The notes under the pieces are model-generated. The model searched no databases. It was not told the DNA's origin and saw only the letters and a program-made list of their open reading frames with translations. 41,787 nucleotides of DNA, from the NCBI GenBank assembly GCA_910584605.1, contig CAJUAW010000008.1:1-41787 (forward strand). Reading direction: 5' to 3'. Source of the stretch: an uncultured Oscillospiraceae bacterium. Its GTDB lineage: Bacteria; Bacillota_A; Clostridia; Oscillospirales; Oscillospiraceae. Position 1 is the first letter of the stretch. Each line of letters starts with the position of its first letter. The position numbers and the translations under genes were made by a program. Of this stretch, positions 14,642-22,945 are shown in pieces.

Positions 14642-16828
14642 ATGGGTTATAACGGAAGAAGGATGAGCGGCAGCCGGAGCCGTTCCCGCCGCAGCGAGGC
14701 TGCGGTGATGATCCAGACGTTGGAACGGGTGCTGCTGTTTCCGGTGCTGCTGCTCTATCTGGAGCTGGTGCTGCACGTCTATATGAAGACATCCCTGGCC
14801 TACGCCCCAGTGTACATCGTGTTCAGTCTGGCCGCAGGGCTGTTTCTGTCCGCCCTGACCCTGGCCTGGCCGCCCAAGGTCAACAGCATCATTTCCAAGG
14901 TGCTGGCGGTGCTCCTGTCGGTGATCTACGCGGTGGAGCTCATCGCCAAGACCATCCTCCAGTCCTACTACGGCCCCAGCGCACTGAAGGTGGCGGCGGG
15001 CAACCGGCTGACCGATTACTCCGACGTCATTGTCTCCACCGTCCTTCACAGCATCCCGATCCTTTTGGTCCTGCTGCTGCCGTCCGTCTTGATCTGCCTC
15101 TTCGGCAACGACTTTCCCGGCTTTGAGCGGTTTGACATCCGCTTCGCCGCCATCGTGCTGGGGGCCTGCGTGCTCTGCCATGTGCTGGGCATCGGAGTCA
15201 CCCTGCTGCCCTGGAAGGGGGACGTCACCCCCGCCTGGCTGTACAAGGTGGACACCAATGTGGACGATCAGGTGGAGCAGCTGGGCCTGCTGACCATGCT
15301 GCGGCTGGACGTCAAGCACATGATCATCCCAGTAAAAAACACCATGGGCAGCGACTTCAGCGGGATCGATATCCTGACCCCGCCGGGGGGGTCCTCCAGC
15401 AGCGCGTCCTCCGGCAGCAGCTCCCAGACGGCGGACCCCACTCCGGTGACCGACACCTCTCCCAACGTGATGGACGTGGACCTGGCCGCCTTGGCGGAGA
15501 ATGGGGCGAATGACGACATCAAGTGGCTGGCCGGCTATTTCAACAGCGTGGCCCCCACCAAGAAGAACGAGTACACCGGTATGTTCGAGGGGTACAACGT
15601 GATCGAGGTGGTCATCGAGGGCTTTTCCGGCTACGCGATCGACCCGGAGCTGACCCCAACCCTCTACAAGCTGACCCACGAGGGCTTTGTCTTCAACAAC
15701 TATTATACCGCCCTCCACTATACCAGCACCTCCAACGGCGAGTGCCAGACCCTGCTGGGCCTGTACCCCAAGAACGGCAACCCCATTACCATGAAGCGGA
15801 CCGGCGAGGTCACCTTCCAGAAGGACGGCCAGACGGTGGGCTACAACGCCTACCTGACACTGCCCCAGCAGCTGAAGCGGGCGGGCTACAGTGTGTTGGG
15901 CTACCACGCCAACTCTGAGATGTACGGCCGGGCCCTGTCCCACTCCAATCTGGGCTACGACTGGCACCAGTTCCAGGTGGGAGACCTCAAAAGTTCCTCC
16001 CGGGGCACGCTCAGCGAGTTCGAGGGCCTGGAGGTGAGCGACAGCGGCAAGCTCCTCTGGCCCCAGCGGGACACCCACATGATCGAGGCCAGCGTGGACG
16101 ACTACATCAACTCCGACCAGCCCTTCCACGTCTACTACCTGACCATCAGCGGCCACATGCCCTACTCCAACAACCGGGTGGTGGCCCCCTACCGGGAGAC
16201 TGTCCGGGCCCTGCCCTACAGCGAGACCACCCAGAATTACGTGGCCACCGTCATGGAGGTGGACCGGGCGCTGGAGCTGCTGATTCAGAAGCTGGAGGCG
16301 GCGGGCAAGCTGGAAAAGACCCTGATCGTGGCCACCGGGGACCACATCCCCTACTTCAACGTGGACACCCTGGAGGAGCTGTCCGGCCAGACCTTCGGCA
16401 GCTCGGAGGCCATGGAGCACCTGGACGAGTCCAGCATCGACTTTGACGTGTACAAAAACGCTCTGATCCTGTGGTCGGCCTCCATGGAGGAGCCGGTCAT
16501 CGTGGATAAGCCCTGCTGTCAGGTGGATATCCTGCCCACCGTGTCCAATCTGCTGGGACTGGAGTACGACTCCCGGATGCTGGCGGGCAGCGACATCCTG
16601 TCGGACAGCGAGGGCCTGGTGGTGTTCACCTCCAACAGCTGGATGACCGACCGGGGCTTCTACAACCGCTATACCCAGACGTTCACCCCGGCGGAGGGGA
16701 CCTCCATGACGGCGCAGGAGCAGGAGAGCTACGTTTCCGCCATGAAGAAGCTGGTCGGCTACAAGCTGAACGCCACCCCGCTGATCGTGGAACATAACTT
16801 TTATGACGTTGTGTTTGGAAACAGTTGA
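14642..16828 (+). CDS. LTA synthase family protein (membrane-anchored sulfatase)
   Basis: A 728-residue protein with an N-terminal membrane domain of about five helices (residues 25-200) and a large extracellular alkaline-phosphatase-fold domain, the layout of lipoteichoic acid synthase and related phosphoglycerol transferases. Likely metal and catalytic residues by alignment to the family: E326 (VVIEGF), T363 (TSTSNGE, the probable nucleophile), and D567/H568 (ATGDHIPY). A Ser-rich linker around residues 250-265 joins the domains, which is unusual. GGAGG ends 9 bases before the ATG. Substrate (phosphatidylglycerol headgroup or another lipid) cannot be told from sequence, so no ltaS symbol is given. 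Confidence 0.88.
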   Translation: MGYNGRRMSGSRSRSRRSEAAVMIQTLERVLLFPVLLLYLELVLHVYMKTSLAYAPVYIVFSLAAGLFLSALTLAWPPKVNSIISKVLAVLLSVIYAVELIAKTILQSYYGPSALKVAAGNRLTDYSDVIVSTVLHSIPILLVLLLPSVLICLFGNDFPGFERFDIRFAAIVLGACVLCHVLGIGVTLLPWKGDVTPAWLYKVDTNVDDQVEQLGLLTMLRLDVKHMIIPVKNTMGSDFSGIDILTPPGGSSSSASSGSSSQTADPTPVTDTSPNVMDVDLAALAENGANDDIKWLAGYFNSVAPTKKNEYTGMFEGYNVIEVVIEGFSGYAIDPELTPTLYKLTHEGFVFNNYYTALHYTSTSNGECQTLLGLYPKNGNPITMKRTGEVTFQKDGQTVGYNAYLTLPQQLKRAGYSVLGYHANSEMYGRALSHSNLGYDWHQFQVGDLKSSSRGTLSEFEGLEVSDSGKLLWPQRDTHMIEASVDDYINSDQPFHVYYLTISGHMPYSNNRVVAPYRETVRALPYSETTQNYVATVMEVDRALELLIQKLEAAGKLEKTLIVATGDHIPYFNVDTLEELSGQTFGSSEAMEHLDESSIDFDVYKNALILWSASMEEPVIVDKPCCQVDILPTVSNLLGLEYDSRMLAGSDILSDSEGLVVFTSNSWMTDRGFYNRYTQTFTPAEGTSMTAQEQESYVSAMKKLVGYKLNATPLIVEHNFYDVVFGNS

Positions 16829-16853
16829 TTTTTTCCCGATCCGGCAGTATAAT
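16825..16853 (+). promoter_or_regulatory. Promoter of the Bax inhibitor-1 gene
   Basis: TTGATT at 16825-16830, a 17-base spacer and TATAAT at 16848-16853. The -35 overlaps the stop codon of the sulfatase gene. A near copy of the -10 region (TACAATAGAACAA at 16873-16885 against TATAATAGAACCA) lies 25 bases further on. Confidence 0.8.
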
Positions 16854-16915
16854 AGAACCATCCCCGGGCGGGTACAATAGAACAAACACCGTCCGGCCTG
16901 AAAGGAGTGCTTTTG

Positions 16916-17632
16916 ATGAGCTTTGATCCTTATGAATTTGACCGCGGCTATGCCTCCAGCCAAGGGGACACCCTGGGCCAGTACACCGCCAAGACCTTTT
17001 TGTGGATGGTGCTTGGCCTGCTGGTTACCTTCGGCGTGGCGGTGGGCTGCTGGCTCACCAACGCCACAATTTACGCCATCGTCTATATCCCCTACGTCCA
17101 CCTGATTGTGCTGATTGCCACGCTGGTGATTTCCATCACTATGGTCCACCGCCTGGAGAAGATGGCGGTAGGGACGGCCATCGGCCTGTTCGTGCTGTTC
17201 TCCGCCCTGTTCGGCTTTACCCTGTCCATCTACCTGCTGGTCTGTGAGCTGACCTCTGTGGTGCTGTGCTTCGCGCTTACCGCCGTCTATTTCGGCGCGC
17301 TGGCCGCCTACGGCTACGCGACCAAGCGGGATCTGTCCAACCTGCGGACCATCCTGTTCTCCGGGCTGATTTTCCTGATTATCTTCGGTGTGCTGTCCAT
17401 GTTCATCCCCGCCCTGGACGTCCTTGACCGGGTGGTCTGCCTTGTGGGCATCGCCATTTTCCTGGGCTACACCGCCTACGACACCCAGAAGATCAAGGCA
17501 TTCTACAACTATTACTCCATGTCTCCCGACATGCTGGCCAAGGCTTCCATCTTCTCCGCCCTCCAGCTGTATCTGGACTTCATCAACCTGTTCCTGTACC
17601 TGCTGCGCTTCCTGGGCAACAAGAGACGTTAA
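16916..17632 (+). CDS. Bax inhibitor-1/YccA family membrane protein
   Basis: A 238-residue protein with about seven membrane helices from residue 24 to the end, typical of the BI-1/TMBIM family. The first 15 residues are a soluble lead. The last helix region YTAYDTQKIKAFYNYY contains the conserved aspartate region linked to the pH-gated calcium leak in the characterised B. subtilis YetJ. In bacteria the physiological role is unsettled. The ATG at 16916 is preferred over an upstream in-frame GTG at 16907 because AAAGGAG at 16901-16907 overlaps that GTG. It has its own promoter and ends at a strong terminator. Confidence 0.92.
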   Translation: MSFDPYEFDRGYASSQGDTLGQYTAKTFLWMVLGLLVTFGVAVGCWLTNATIYAIVYIPYVHLIVLIATLVISITMVHRLEKMAVGTAIGLFVLFSALFGFTLSIYLLVCELTSVVLCFALTAVYFGALAAYGYATKRDLSNLRTILFSGLIFLIIFGVLSMFIPALDVLDRVVCLVGIAIFLGYTAYDTQKIKAFYNYYSMSPDMLAKASIFSALQLYLDFINLFLYLLRFLGNKRR

Positions 17633-17641
17633 AGCGGAAAC

Positions 17642-17678
17642 AAACAGCGGCCGTCCCAACCGGGCGGCCGCTGTTTTC
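17642..17678 (+). terminator. Bidirectional terminator between BI-1 and anti-sigma genes
   Basis: A perfect 12-bp stem (17642-17653 with 17665-17676) is extended by a CCC/GGG pairing in the loop and flanked by AAA and TTTT. It can stop transcription from both convergent genes. Confidence 0.9.
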
Positions 17679-17681
17679 CGT

Positions 17682-18908
17682 TTATTTGGCGTTGGGATCG
17701 TAGGCGGGGGCTTCTACATTGGTGGCGGGGCGCTGCTCCTCCTTGGGCAGCTTTCCGGGCAGCTCCTCCACGTAGCAGGGCTCCACAGCGGCGAGGTCCT
17801 CGTCGTCCGGGACCGGCACCCCTCCGGGCATAACGTGGCGGACAGCCGGGTCCTCAGTCCCTACATCGGCGGTGGCCCGCTGGCCCACCTGGACGTAGAT
17901 GGCGTCGTCATCGGGGTCCAGCTCTGCCAGAACGACGAGGATGGGGTCGTAGACCTGGGTAAGGGTCAGCTCAATGCGGTTGGCCTCCTCGTTGATGCCC
18001 CAGCCCGCCATCACGTCGCCGCATTTCATGTCCTGGCCTGGGAGGGCGTTGAGCCGGTCCATCAGTTCCTTCAGATGGGCCAGGGAGTACTTGCAGGAGG
18101 AGAACATCACCTGGTCGCTGCCCGTCCAGTCCAGCACTTGCAGTTCCAGACTTTTGTCCGCCGGATCCTTGTCCTCCACCAGCTGGACCACCAGCCAGCC
18201 GGAGCTGTCGATATAGGCCCCGCCGTACCAGTCGGGGTAGACGCCGTTGAAGCGGTCCATCAGCTCCTCATAGGCGTTCAGCGCCTCCTCCTGGGAAGGG
18301 GCGTCACCGATATAGGCCCCGCCGGGCAGGTCGCCGGTGTTGGGAGCAGGGAGGGCTCCGGTGTGGACATACAGCTCCTTCTGGGAGAACACTTTCAGGG
18401 AGTCTAGGTTGAAGGGGTCGTCCCCCTCGCTGTTTTCCTGCTGGTGGACGAACTTCCACCAGTTGGCCCAGGTCATCTGGTAGCCGATGGACTGGTACTT
18501 GTCGATCTCCTCCCGGGTGTAGCCCACGTCCAGCATGGCGGTGGTCAGGTCCTCGGGGGTCATGCCCATGTCCTGGTCGCTCCCCTCGCTTCCGCCGGTA
18601 GCGGTAGTGGCGTTTTCCGGGACGAACCCAGTCAAATCATCCACCGTCACATAGCTGTGAAGCTTGGTCTCTATGACATCGCGATGAAAGCTGCGCAGGA
18701 AAAACATCCACTGGCCGTCCTCCTGACCATAGCTGTGCAGAGAGAACGCCCCAATCACCAGCGCCGCGCAGGCGGCGAGGGCGGTGTACTTTTTCCAGGG
18801 GACGGGCCGCTTCTTCACCGGCTGGGCCAGCTTCTCGCTCAACTCCGCCCGAGCCTCGGGGGAGGGAGTCATCTGCTTCTGCATGGACTGGAAAAGTTCC
18901 TTATTCAT
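17682..18908 (-). CDS. Probable membrane-anchored anti-sigma factor
   Basis: A 408-residue single-pass protein. Residues 1-40 are a charged cytoplasmic segment with the look of clostridial anti-sigma proteins (SPEARAELSEKLAQP and a basic VKKRPVPWKKY). One membrane helix follows (about 41-58). The rest is an acidic, Gly/Asp-rich extracytoplasmic domain that I do not recognise, containing EEIDKYQSIGYQMTWANWWK and several YIGDAP/WYGGAYID-like segments. Its start overlaps the end of the ECF sigma gene by 8 bases (ATGAATAA), so the two are translationally coupled. This is the main reason for the anti-sigma call. The role is inferred from position and architecture. Confidence 0.7.
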   Translation of the reverse strand: MNKELFQSMQKQMTPSPEARAELSEKLAQPVKKRPVPWKKYTALAACAALVIGAFSLHSYGQEDGQWMFFLRSFHRDVIETKLHSYVTVDDLTGFVPENATTATGGSEGSDQDMGMTPEDLTTAMLDVGYTREEIDKYQSIGYQMTWANWWKFVHQQENSEGDDPFNLDSLKVFSQKELYVHTGALPAPNTGDLPGGAYIGDAPSQEEALNAYEELMDRFNGVYPDWYGGAYIDSSGWLVVQLVEDKDPADKSLELQVLDWTGSDQVMFSSCKYSLAHLKELMDRLNALPGQDMKCGDVMAGWGINEEANRIELTLTQVYDPILVVLAELDPDDDAIYVQVGQRATADVGTEDPAVRHVMPGGVPVPDDEDLAAVEPCYVEELPGKLPKEEQRPATNVEAPAYDPNAK

Positions 18909-19404
18909 CGAAATACGCTCCTTTCAGTTTCTCCCGGAGCTGTTCCCGGCCCCTTGTCAGCCGCATTCGGACGGCTCCGGGACGGATGGCCAGCACCTTG
19001 GCAATCTCCTGGGTGGACAGCTCCTGGAAGTAGAACAGATAGATGGGCAGGCGGTAATCCTCGGCCAGAGATTGCAGGGCGGTCCAGACCTCGTTTTCCT
19101 CCGGTTCTTGAAACTGAACCGGGACGTCCTCCCGTTCCGACAGGGGGACGGTCTTTTGCCTCCAGCTGGAGGAGGTTACCCGCCGGGATTGGTTTATGGT
19201 GGTGCGCAGCAGCCAGGCCTTCCGGTGCTCCTCGTCCCGGAAGGTCTTGCCGCACTGGCAGTAGGCCAGAAAAACCTCCTGAAATACGTCGTCGGCGTCA
19301 GAACGGCTGCCCGTCCGGGCCAGGGCCAGACCGTACACCGTGTCCTGATAGCGGTCAATAATCGCGTCCATCTCACCGCCCGCGCGCAGCGGCAGAGCTT
19401 CCAT
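18901..19404 (-). CDS. ECF-type RNA polymerase sigma factor
   Basis: A 167-residue sigma-70 family factor of the extracytoplasmic function group. Region 2 runs from DRYQDTVYGLALARTGS through DADDVFQEVFLAYCQ and the -10 binding segment KAWLLRTTINQSRR. Region 4 contains the helix-turn-helix LSTQEIAKVLAIRPGAVRMR. No region 1 or 3 is present. The ATG at 19404 is chosen because AAAGGAGGT ends 7 bases before it. An in-frame TTG six bases upstream is too near the ribosome binding site. It is co-transcribed with the probable anti-sigma gene. I found no convincing self-regulated ECF promoter in the gap to ruvC. Confidence 0.92.
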   Translation of the reverse strand: MEALPLRAGGEMDAIIDRYQDTVYGLALARTGSRSDADDVFQEVFLAYCQCGKTFRDEEHRKAWLLRTTINQSRRVTSSSWRQKTVPLSEREDVPVQFQEPEENEVWTALQSLAEDYRLPIYLFYFQELSTQEIAKVLAIRPGAVRMRLTRGREQLREKLKGAYFDE

Positions 19405-19472
19405 ACGCAAGACCTCCTTTCACCCATAACTCAAAGAAGAGAGGCAAAGTGTCACAGCGGCGAAAAACTTTC

Positions 19473-19501
19473 TTCCCATTCTACCATTCCTGTGCTATAA
19501 T
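19473..19501 (+). promoter_or_regulatory. Promoter of the ruv operon
   Basis: TATAAT at 19496-19501 preceded by TGC (extended -10), with a partial -35 (TTCCCA, 19473-19478) 17 bases upstream. It is divergent from the ECF sigma gene. Confidence 0.7.
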
Positions 19502-19534
19502 TACTATGTAATATTGTGGGCAGAGGAGAGGCGC

Positions 19535-20056
19535 ATGATTATTTTAGGCATTGATCCGGGGGTGGCCACCATTGGCTTTGGGGTCATCCGGGCGGACCGG
19601 CAGAAAAACACCCTCCTGCGCTACGGGGTGATCACCACCCCGGCGGGGATTCCCCTGTCCCACCGGCTGCTGCAAATTTCGGACGACATGGAGGAGCTGA
19701 TTCACACCTTCCACCCCGACGAGATGGCGGTGGAGGAGCTGTTTTTCTCCAAAAACATCACCACCGGCATCTCGGTGGCCCATGGCCGTGGGGTGATACT
19801 CCTGTCGGCGGAGAAGCTGGGGGTGCCCATCTTCGAGTACACCCCCATGCAGGTGAAGCAGGCGGTGGCGGGCTACGGCGGGGCGGACAAGCGGCAGGTG
19901 ATGCTCATGACCCAGCGTCTGCTGTCCATGAAGGAGATTCCCCGGCCCGATGACGCCGCCGACGCGCTGGCCATCGCCATCTGTCACGCCCGGTCGGCCA
20001 CCAGCCTGCTGAATACGGATCGAGTCTTTGACCCGGAAAAATACGACACGAGGTAA
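19535..20056 (+). CDS. ruvC: Crossover junction endodeoxyribonuclease RuvC
   Basis: A 173-residue Holliday junction resolvase. The first catalytic aspartate is D7 in LGIDPGVATIGFGVI. EMAVEELFF gives the glutamate pair, and RPDDAADALAIAICHA carries the final aspartates. The ATG at 19535 follows AGAGGAGAG. An earlier in-frame GTG-like start would add seven residues not seen in the family. It is the first gene of ruvC-ruvA-DUF6054-ruvB. Confidence 0.97.
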   Translation: MIILGIDPGVATIGFGVIRADRQKNTLLRYGVITTPAGIPLSHRLLQISDDMEELIHTFHPDEMAVEELFFSKNITTGISVAHGRGVILLSAEKLGVPIFEYTPMQVKQAVAGYGGADKRQVMLMTQRLLSMKEIPRPDDAADALAIAICHARSATSLLNTDRVFDPEKYDTR

Positions 20057-20061
20057 CGCTT

Positions 20062-20670
20062 ATGTTCTACTACTTAAACGGCACAGTGGCCCACATCGAG
20101 CCCTATCTGGCTGTCATCGACTGCGGCGGGGTAGGCTACGCCTGCCGCACCACCAGCTACACCCTGTCCCTCCTGAAAAAGGGGGAGAAGGGCAAGCTGT
20201 TTACCTGCCTGAACGTCCGGGAGGACGCTATGGAGCTCTACGGCTTCGCCACGGCGGAGGAGCTGCGGCTGTTCCAGCAGCTTACCTCCGTGTCCGGAGT
20301 GGGCCCCAAGGCGGCGCTGTCCATTCTGTCCTCCACCACCCCGGCCAATTTGGCCCTGTCCATCATCACCGGGGACGAAAAAGCCCTCACCTGCGCCCCC
20401 GGCGTGGGTAAGAAGATCGCCCAGCGGGTTATCCTGGAGTTGAAAGACAAGCTGGCCAAGGGCCAGTCCATCAACGCCGCCGGTGAGAGCTACGGCGGCA
20501 CCGGGGTCACCGTCATCCCGGAGAACAAGCTGTCCGAGGCCACCGCCGCCCTGGCTGTGCTGGGCTACTCCCAGGGAGAGATCAGCCAGGCCCTGAAGGG
20601 CATCGATCTGGACGGCCTGCCCCTGGAGCAGATCATCAAGCAGGCGCTGAAAAAGATGGTGAAGGGGTGA
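20062..20670 (+). CDS. ruvA: Holliday junction branch migration protein RuvA
   Basis: A 202-residue DNA-binding subunit that holds the four-way junction for RuvB. Domain I (OB fold) begins FYYLNGTVAHIEPYLAVI. Domain II has the two helix-hairpin-helix motifs, VSGVGPKAALSIL and APGVGKKIAQRVILELKDK. Domain III (about 155-202, ATAALAVLGYSQGEISQAL) contacts RuvB. It starts 5 bases after ruvC. A DUF6054 gene separates it from ruvB. Confidence 0.97.
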   Translation: MFYYLNGTVAHIEPYLAVIDCGGVGYACRTTSYTLSLLKKGEKGKLFTCLNVREDAMELYGFATAEELRLFQQLTSVSGVGPKAALSILSSTTPANLALSIITGDEKALTCAPGVGKKIAQRVILELKDKLAKGQSINAAGESYGGTGVTVIPENKLSEATAALAVLGYSQGEISQALKGIDLDGLPLEQIIKQALKKMVKG

Positions 20671-20674
20671 TCCT

Positions 20675-21007
20675 GTGGCGAAATATGAATGCACTTTGCG
20701 GGGCGACTATGATCAGGCCCTGCGCTACTTCCACGAGGGAATCCTGAACGGCAGTATGTCCGTTAGCTTCGAGGAGGAGAGCTATTTCCAGAGCTTTGGC
20801 GTTCGGGTTACCGTCCGGGTCTATGAGCGCTACAGTATGACCGGCGGCAACCGCCTGTCCATGACCCTCACCCTGGTGGGAGACGGGGAGAAACTGTATC
20901 TCTCCGGCATCACCGCCGGCGGCAGCCAGGGCGTGTGGCTGAAAATCAACACCTGGGGCGAGGAGGCTTTTCTGGACATTCTTCGGGGTCTGGCTCAGAG
21001 ATGGTAA
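20675..21007 (+). CDS. DUF6054 family protein
   Basis: A 110-residue soluble protein with an alternating beta pattern. The blocks GILNGSMSVSFEEES, VRVTVRVYERYSMTGGNRLS and LTLVGDG match what I recall of the DUF6054 family, whose function is unknown. The start is GTG, 4 bases after ruvA, with an AAGGGG inside the end of ruvA. It lies within the ruv operon in a position where most Firmicutes have nothing, so it may be carried along or may have a link to DNA repair. No catalytic motif is visible. Confidence 0.72.
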   Translation: MAKYECTLRGDYDQALRYFHEGILNGSMSVSFEEESYFQSFGVRVTVRVYERYSMTGGNRLSMTLTLVGDGEKLYLSGITAGGSQGVWLKINTWGEEAFLDILRGLAQRW

Positions 21008-21022
21008 AAAGGAAGTGAAGCG

Positions 21023-22087
21023 TTGAGTATCGATTTTTCCGGCGCGGGGCTGGATGCCGAGGAGCTGGAGCCCCTGGTGACCACCTCGCTGACCCGTGAG
21101 GACGAGGGGGAGTACTCCCTGCGGCCTAAGACTCTGAAGGAGTACATTGGCCAGGAGAAGGCCAAAGGCAACCTGGAGGTGTTCATCCAGGCGGCGAAAA
21201 TGAGAAATGAGCCCCTGGACCACGTGCTGCTCCACGGCCCGCCGGGCCTGGGCAAGACCACCCTCAGCGGCATTATCGCCAACGAGATGGGGGTGAACGT
21301 GCGGATCACCTCGGGCCCGGCCATCGAGAAGGCGGGGGACCTGGCCGCTCTGCTGACCAACCTGAACGAGAACGATATCCTCTTTGTGGACGAGATCCAC
21401 CGCCTCAACCGGGCGGTGGAGGAGATCTTGTACCCCGCCATGGAGGACTACGCCATCGACATCATCATCGGCAAGGGGCCCTCGGCCAACTCCATCCGGC
21501 TGGACCTGCCCAAATTCACCCTCATCGGGGCGACGACCCGGGCGGGCCAGCTGTCCGCCCCCCTGCGGGACCGGTTCGGGGTGACCCTGCGGCTGGAGCT
21601 GTACTCCCCGGAGGAGCTTTCCTGGATCGTCACCCGCTCCGCCGGCATTCTGGAGGTGCCCATTGAGCCGGACGGGGCCATGGAGATCGCCAAGCGGTCC
21701 CGGGGCACCCCCCGCATTGCCAACCGGATGCTCCGCCGGGTGCGGGACTTCGCTCAGGTGCGGGCGGGGGGCGTGATCACAAAAAAAGTGGCCGACGAGG
21801 CCCTCACCGCCTTGGAGATCGACCACCTGGGGCTGGACGCCATCGACCACCGGATGCTCCGGTCCATTATGGAAAACTACCGGGGCGGCCCGGTGGGGCT
21901 GGACACCCTGGCCGCCACCATCAACGAGGAGTCGGTCACCCTGGAGGACGTGTACGAGCCCTACCTGATGCAGCTGGGCTTCCTCACCCGCACCCCCAGG
22001 GGCCGGTGCGTCACCCCCAAGGCATACCAGCACCTGGGCCTGCCCGTCCCCGGCGGGGACGGCGGGCTGGACCAGCTGAGCTTTTGA
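21023..22087 (+). CDS. ruvB: Holliday junction branch migration helicase RuvB
   Basis: A 354-residue AAA+ motor. Residues 1-30 are a variable lead, then RPKTLKEYIGQEKAKGNLEV. Walker A is GPPGLGKTT (72-80), Walker B DEIH (123-126). Sensor 1 lies in LIGATTRAGQLSAPLRDRFG and sensor 2 in RGTPRIANRMLRRVRDFA. The C-terminal winged helix contains RGRCVTPKAYQHLG. The start is TTG with AAGGAAG upstream, giving the expected family length. An acetyltransferase pseudogene follows 9 bases later. Confidence 0.97.
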   Translation: MSIDFSGAGLDAEELEPLVTTSLTREDEGEYSLRPKTLKEYIGQEKAKGNLEVFIQAAKMRNEPLDHVLLHGPPGLGKTTLSGIIANEMGVNVRITSGPAIEKAGDLAALLTNLNENDILFVDEIHRLNRAVEEILYPAMEDYAIDIIIGKGPSANSIRLDLPKFTLIGATTRAGQLSAPLRDRFGVTLRLELYSPEELSWIVTRSAGILEVPIEPDGAMEIAKRSRGTPRIANRMLRRVRDFAQVRAGGVITKKVADEALTALEIDHLGLDAIDHRMLRSIMENYRGGPVGLDTLAATINEESVTLEDVYEPYLMQLGFLTRTPRGRCVTPKAYQHLGLPVPGGDGGLDQLSF

Positions 22088-22096
22088 GGAGGTAGT

Positions 22097-22561
22097 ATGG
22101 AGTATAGAAAAGCGGATCAGGCGGATTTTTCTGCTGTGCTGGCGCTGATTCAGGACACCATCCGAGCCATTTACCCCCGATACTACCCACAGGGCTGTGT
22201 GGATTATTTTCTGAACTGGCACAGCTAGGGGCGGGTGTCCGCCGCCATAGAGGCCGGGCAGGTGCATATCCTGCTGGACGGCGGAGAACTGGTGGGCACA
22301 GGCAGTCAGGAGGGAGACCACATTACCCGGGTATTTGTCCGGCCGGAGCGCCAGGGCAGGGGGTATGGGCGTTACATTCTGGACCGGCTGGAGGAAGCCG
22401 TCGCGGCGGATTACGACACGGTCCGGCTGGACGCCTCGCTGCCTGCCGTTCATCTATACGAGCGCCGTGGATACCATACCGTGGAGCACCAGAGCGAGAG
22501 GACGGAGGGCGGCTGTGTGCTGGTGTGGGATGTGATGGAGAAGCGGCTGCGGGAGGATTGA
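22097..22561 (+). pseudogene. GNAT acetyltransferase interrupted by an in-frame TAG
   Basis: From the ATG at 22097, which has GAGGAGGTAG just upstream, the frame reads EYRKADQADFSAVLALIQD and continues to LNWHS, where codon 44 (22226-22228) is TAG. The same frame then runs on without interruption for 110 codons: SAAIEAGQVHILLDGGELVG, HITRVFVRPERQGRGYGRYI (the acetyl-CoA loop) and LYERRGYHTVEH. Both halves are one GNAT domain of about 154 residues, and a single base change (for example C or A to T) would restore it. A GTG at 22235 could restart a 108-residue product lacking the first strand and helix. The lesion is visible; whether it is strain-specific, recent or a sequencing error is not. 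Confidence 0.85.
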
Positions 22562-22564
22562 ATC

Positions 22565-22945
22565 ATGGATCAAAATACCCTGTTCTTTTTTCACCAGAAG
22601 CCGGAGGCCATCCCCCTGTACGAGGTCTTTGAGGAGCGGCTTTTGGCCGGGCTGGAGGGGGTTGTCATCCAGCCCCAGAAGAGCCAGATCACCCTGAAGA
22701 ACCGGCGGGTGTTCGGGGCGGTGTCCTTTCTTGCGGCACGGAAGGCCAAGGACCGGCCTGATCCCTATATCACCATCACCCTGGGCCTGAACCGCCGGGA
22801 GGGCTCCCCCCGCATTGACCAGGTCTCCGAGCCATATCCTGGAAGGTGGACCCATCACATTGTCATCGGCTCTGTGGAGGAGATCGACGGCCAGCTGATG
22901 GCCTGGGTGAAAGAGGCGTATGACTTTGCGGCGGCCAAGCGGTAA
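22565..22945 (+). CDS. DUF5655 domain-containing protein
   Basis: A 126-residue soluble protein resembling the DUF5655 domain: FFHQKPEAIPLYEVFEERLL, then IQPQKSQITLKNRRVFGAVS, PYITITLGLNRR and the conserved PGRWTHHIVI. The function of the family is unknown. The gene starts 3 bases after the acetyltransferase frame, with GGGAGGATTG upstream, so it was probably in the same transcript. Codon use matches the core genes. It is convergent with the 85-residue gene and shares no spacing: the two stops touch. Confidence 0.72.
   Translation: MDQNTLFFFHQKPEAIPLYEVFEERLLAGLEGVVIQPQKSQITLKNRRVFGAVSFLAARKAKDRPDPYITITLGLNRREGSPRIDQVSEPYPGRWTHHIVIGSVEEIDGQLMAWVKEAYDFAAAKR

Noticed and set aside
14621..17659. 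Long minus-strand open frame opposite the LtaS-like and BI-1 genes
   Set aside because: It spans two real plus-strand genes, a promoter and a terminator, and has only His/Gln/Gly-rich low-complexity translation.
22229..22561. A stand-alone 108-aa acetyltransferase starting at GTG 22235
   Set aside because: It would lack the first strand and helix of the fold, and the ribosome binding site lies only 3 bases away. The intact upstream half in the same frame shows it is part of a broken gene.
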